Origin: an uncultured Bdellovibrio sp.
GTDB lineage: Bacteria > Bdellovibrionota > Bdellovibrionia > Bdellovibrionales > Bdellovibrionaceae
Direction of reading: 5' to 3'
DNA length: 16,356 nt
NCBI GenBank assembly: GCA_946480995.1
Contig: CAMLMF010000015.1
Coordinates: 1-16,356, forward strand
Under the pieces are notes generated by a model. It saw only the letters and a list, made by a program, of their open reading frames with translations, was not told where the DNA came from and did no database searches. How positions within the stretch are numbered: position 1 is the stretch's first letter; every line of letters starts with the position of its first letter. Both the position numbers and the translations under genes were made by a program. This document shows positions 14,051-16,356 of the stretch, one piece after another.

Positions 14051-16249
14051 CTAGAAGGTGTGCTTAATTCCCACCAATAGTGTGCGAGCCTTGCCGGGGC
14101 GAGCACCATACGGTTTCAAAGAAACCAAGTATTCACGTGCTAAGATATTGTCGACACGAGCGTATAAAGAGCCTTCTTTGTTATAGCTATACTTTGCACT
14201 CCAGTCGATCAAACCTTGAGCGGGGATTTCCGCACTGCCCTGAACAGACTCATTATACATTTTGCCAGTCCAGTTAAAGATAAATTCCTGAGAATATTTT
14301 TTATAGTTTGTGCCCACACTTAAACTGTATTGAACTTCCGGAACGTAAGGCAAGGGATCGCCTGACATGATATTTCCAGTACCCCACACCTCATTTTGTG
14401 ACGTGAAGTTGTTTTTAAATTCAGCTTTTGTAAAGGTGGCATTTAAACCAATCGGAAAATGCACATTTTCATATTGAAAACCTTTTTGAGCACGGAACTC
14501 CAAACCTTTGATCTGGGCTTGGCCCCCATCAAACGATTGATCTAAGTTGTTCGTCGTACAGCCCGAAGAAAACGAACACGTGTCTTTGATGTTTTTATAG
14601 TCATTCAAGAACACGATACCTTCTAAGAAGAACTCGTTTTCAGGATCCGCAAAACGCAGACCTGTTTCGTAGTTGATACTTTCTTCGGGTTTGTTACTTT
14701 GCGTTTGCCCAGGGCCGACAATCGAGTATCCGCGATTTACCCCGGCAAACCACGAAGATCGCTCTGTGAATTGCCAAAAAATGCCCAGCCCCGGAACGAA
14801 AAGGCTTTCGGAATTTTCAGATACCGTGCCTGTCAGGTCGTTTTCAGATTTATAGCTGATCGTTTCATAACGACCGACCGTCGTCAGTTTTACATTAGGT
14901 CCGAAAAGAATTTCGTCACCCGCAGTTAAGGATACTGACTTCGTCGTATCGCGATTTAGATCTTTAGTCTCTGCCGCTTCGCCGGTGTAAACCAAGCGAC
15001 CATTTGTCATCGAATAATAACGTTTGGTGTGGTTGCGGCGGATTTGATCTTCATGCAGGCGCAGACCAAGACTTAGTTGATGCAATGTCTCACCCAGTTC
15101 GTGACTTGAAAAAGAGCCAAATTGTAAGCCGCGACTGTAAAAGTTGCGATCGTTATTAAGAATCGCGATATCAGTGCCGTTTGTGCCTGAGGCGGCCGAA
15201 TCTTCAGCACCTGTGATAATGTCGTGGTACAACCGGTCCTGCGCGCCCGAGGGGTTTAACAAGACGTTATTAATTTTGATAGTGCCATCACGAAAGCCAT
15301 CAAAACGACGCCAGTCACGGTGAAACTTGTTGTTGTAACCAGTCACCCATGTGCCCCAGTTTTCATTCCACTGAGTTTTGTAAGTTAATTGATACTGTTC
15401 GTGTTGCCACTCCATTACATCCAATTCCGAGGCGTTATAGCGCCGGAAGGGGCTGTTATTGAAGTCATCAAAGGACAGGCCTAAGTAGGTCTCGTTAGAT
15501 TTTTCCGTGGCATAGCCGACTTTCCATTCTAAAGACTGACGCAATTCCGTTGCGAATTGGTATTCACCCTTTAAAAGAAAATCGTTTTTGTCAAAACCCG
15601 TAGGTCCGCCGGAATCTAATTTTTTAAAACCATCAGATTGCATGTGGGTTGCTTCAAGCATGACCCCAAAACGGTTGCCAACAAAAGCCGTATTGCCACG
15701 ATACTTTTGTGTGCCATGACTGCCACCAGCAACTTCTAATTCCGCGCGGTTGTTTTTAGGTAAACTGCGAGTCAAATAATTGATCGCACCACCGACAGAG
15801 TTCGGACCGTAAGGAACCGACGAAACACCTTTGAAAACTTCCAAAGATTCGATCTTGCTCATAAATGGAGTGTAATAAGCCGCTGGCGCGGAATAAGGTG
15901 CGGGACCGATTAAAATACCGTCTTCCAGAATCACAATTTTTTTACTGCGATCAGGATGAGTGCCGCGCAGGCCTATGTTGGGACGTAAACCAAAGCCGTC
16001 TTCTTCGCGGATGTACACGCCGGGCACTTGTTTTAAAACACGATTTACATCGGTTTGTTGCTGCTGTTCCAATTTTTCTTTCGAAACAAAGTGCGCAGAG
16101 CTTGGTTGTTGCAACTCTTCCTGAGAACTGCCGATGACTTTCACCGGACCAAGTTCAGACATTAAGTTTGCATTCTCAGAAACGTCTTCGGCCTGGGATG
16201 ACAGGCCGAAGAAGGTAATAACAAGAAATGTTTTAACGAATGAATTCAT
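14051..16249 (-). CDS. FecA-like TonB-dependent outer-membrane receptor
   Basis: The protein has 732 residues. The signal peptide MNSFVKTFLVITFFGLSSQA is followed by a short N-terminus in which GPVKVIGS is the candidate TonB box. The plug domain (about 45-170) carries the strong FecA-like phrases RPNIGLRGTHPDRSKKIVIL and APYSAPAAYYTPF, then VPYGPNSVGGAINYLTR. A 22-strand barrel of about 550 residues ends in LLVGIKHTF, with the terminal Phe typical of outer-membrane proteins. FecA-type receptors import ferric citrate or related chelates. The N-terminal signalling (STN) domain of E. coli FecA is absent, so it should not act through a FecI/FecR system. The start lies 2 bases after the upstream binding-protein stop codon, which implies cotranscription. 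The exact substrate is inferred. Confidence 0.92.
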   Translation of the reverse strand: MNSFVKTFLVITFFGLSSQAEDVSENANLMSELGPVKVIGSSQEELQQPSSAHFVSKEKLEQQQQTDVNRVLKQVPGVYIREEDGFGLRPNIGLRGTHPDRSKKIVILEDGILIGPAPYSAPAAYYTPFMSKIESLEVFKGVSSVPYGPNSVGGAINYLTRSLPKNNRAELEVAGGSHGTQKYRGNTAFVGNRFGVMLEATHMQSDGFKKLDSGGPTGFDKNDFLLKGEYQFATELRQSLEWKVGYATEKSNETYLGLSFDDFNNSPFRRYNASELDVMEWQHEQYQLTYKTQWNENWGTWVTGYNNKFHRDWRRFDGFRDGTIKINNVLLNPSGAQDRLYHDIITGAEDSAASGTNGTDIAILNNDRNFYSRGLQFGSFSSHELGETLHQLSLGLRLHEDQIRRNHTKRYYSMTNGRLVYTGEAAETKDLNRDTTKSVSLTAGDEILFGPNVKLTTVGRYETISYKSENDLTGTVSENSESLFVPGLGIFWQFTERSSWFAGVNRGYSIVGPGQTQSNKPEESINYETGLRFADPENEFFLEGIVFLNDYKNIKDTCSFSSGCTTNNLDQSFDGGQAQIKGLEFRAQKGFQYENVHFPIGLNATFTKAEFKNNFTSQNEVWGTGNIMSGDPLPYVPEVQYSLSVGTNYKKYSQEFIFNWTGKMYNESVQGSAEIPAQGLIDWSAKYSYNKEGSLYARVDNILAREYLVSLKPYGARPGKARTLLVGIKHTF

Positions 16250-16251
16250 GA

Positions 16252-16356
16252 TTATTTGTAGTCAAGTTCCTTGATGATGCGGTTGGCAGCAGGAACTTGC
16301 TCGCCGATCACAGTCCAGCTTGTTGGGTCAAATTTAAAAGTGCCCCAGTCTTTAAT
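16252..16356 (-). CDS. C-terminal fragment of a probable Fe(III) ABC transporter substrate-binding protein
   Basis: Only the last 34 residues are present; the gene runs off the right edge. The segment DWGTFKFDPTSW then VIGEQVPAANRIIKELDYK resembles the C-terminus of ferric-binding proteins of the FutA/FbpA/IdiA type, which end in a similar SWGTFK-D---iGe----A--lmDraGwk pattern. Its stop codon is 2 bases from the receptor ATG, and pairing with a FecA-like receptor supports an iron role. The remaining length and signal peptide cannot be seen. The assignment is from a short stretch and could be wrong in detail, for example another metal or a thiamine-like ligand. Confidence 0.55.
   Translation of the reverse strand: MKDWGTFKFDPTSWTVIGEQVPAANRIIKELDYK

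Noticed and set aside
1..16356. Search by eye for mobile elements, CRISPR arrays, tRNA or prophage genes
   Set aside because: No transposase or integrase motifs, regularly spaced repeats, cloverleaf structures or phage structural genes were seen. Gene order and composition look like ordinary chromosome.

Overview
The window looks like chromosomal DNA of a Bdellovibrio-like predatory bacterium or close relative (Bdellovibrionota). This is inferred from the mix of many lipoproteins, a PilZ protein, a PIN-PhoH protein, a BLUF protein, a VWA lipoprotein and a FecA-like receptor, and from moderate GC. It is not proven, because no rRNA or species marker is present. Genes are dense on both strands. 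No insertion sequence, CRISPR array, tRNA or rRNA was seen, and no stretch over 300 bases lacks a gene.

Positions 1-3979 are mostly envelope genes. After the tail of a plus-strand gene comes a minus-strand set read from right to left: a small outer-membrane beta-barrel protein, an overlapping lipoprotein metallopeptidase of the putative aminopeptidase family, and an unrecognised lipoprotein. The plus-strand methionine sulfoxide reductase gene msrB diverges from this set. It ends in a 4-base stop-codon overlap with a minus-strand TonB-like gene.

Positions 4089-7406 are a plus-strand run: a PilZ-domain protein, then a tightly packed PhoH2 (PIN-PhoH), MaoC-type hydratase, BLUF photoreceptor and DoxX membrane protein. 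The last four lie 9, 7 and 21 bases apart and look like one operon. A blue-light sensor joined to an RNA-processing ATPase, a hydratase and a small membrane protein is the most unusual grouping here.

Positions 7571-10713 hold a secreted VWA lipoprotein (plus) and a membrane-anchored lytic transglycosylase (minus). They converge on two consecutive intrinsic terminators, the second of which works in both directions.

Positions 10740-14025 hold a Sfp-type phosphopantetheinyl transferase (plus) with a near-leaderless promoter, an imelysin-like lipoprotein (minus) with a damaged GxHxxE motif, and a fatty acid hydroxylase/sterol desaturase family protein (plus) with a clear extended -10 promoter.

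Positions 14051-16356 are a minus-strand iron-uptake pair. The C-terminus of a probable Fe(III) ABC transporter binding protein lies 2 bases upstream of a FecA-like TonB-dependent receptor gene. The terminator of that receptor gene is formed inside the last codons of the opposing hydroxylase gene. The receptor, the binding protein, the distant TonB-like protein and possibly the imelysin-like lipoprotein suggest a metal-acquisition theme.
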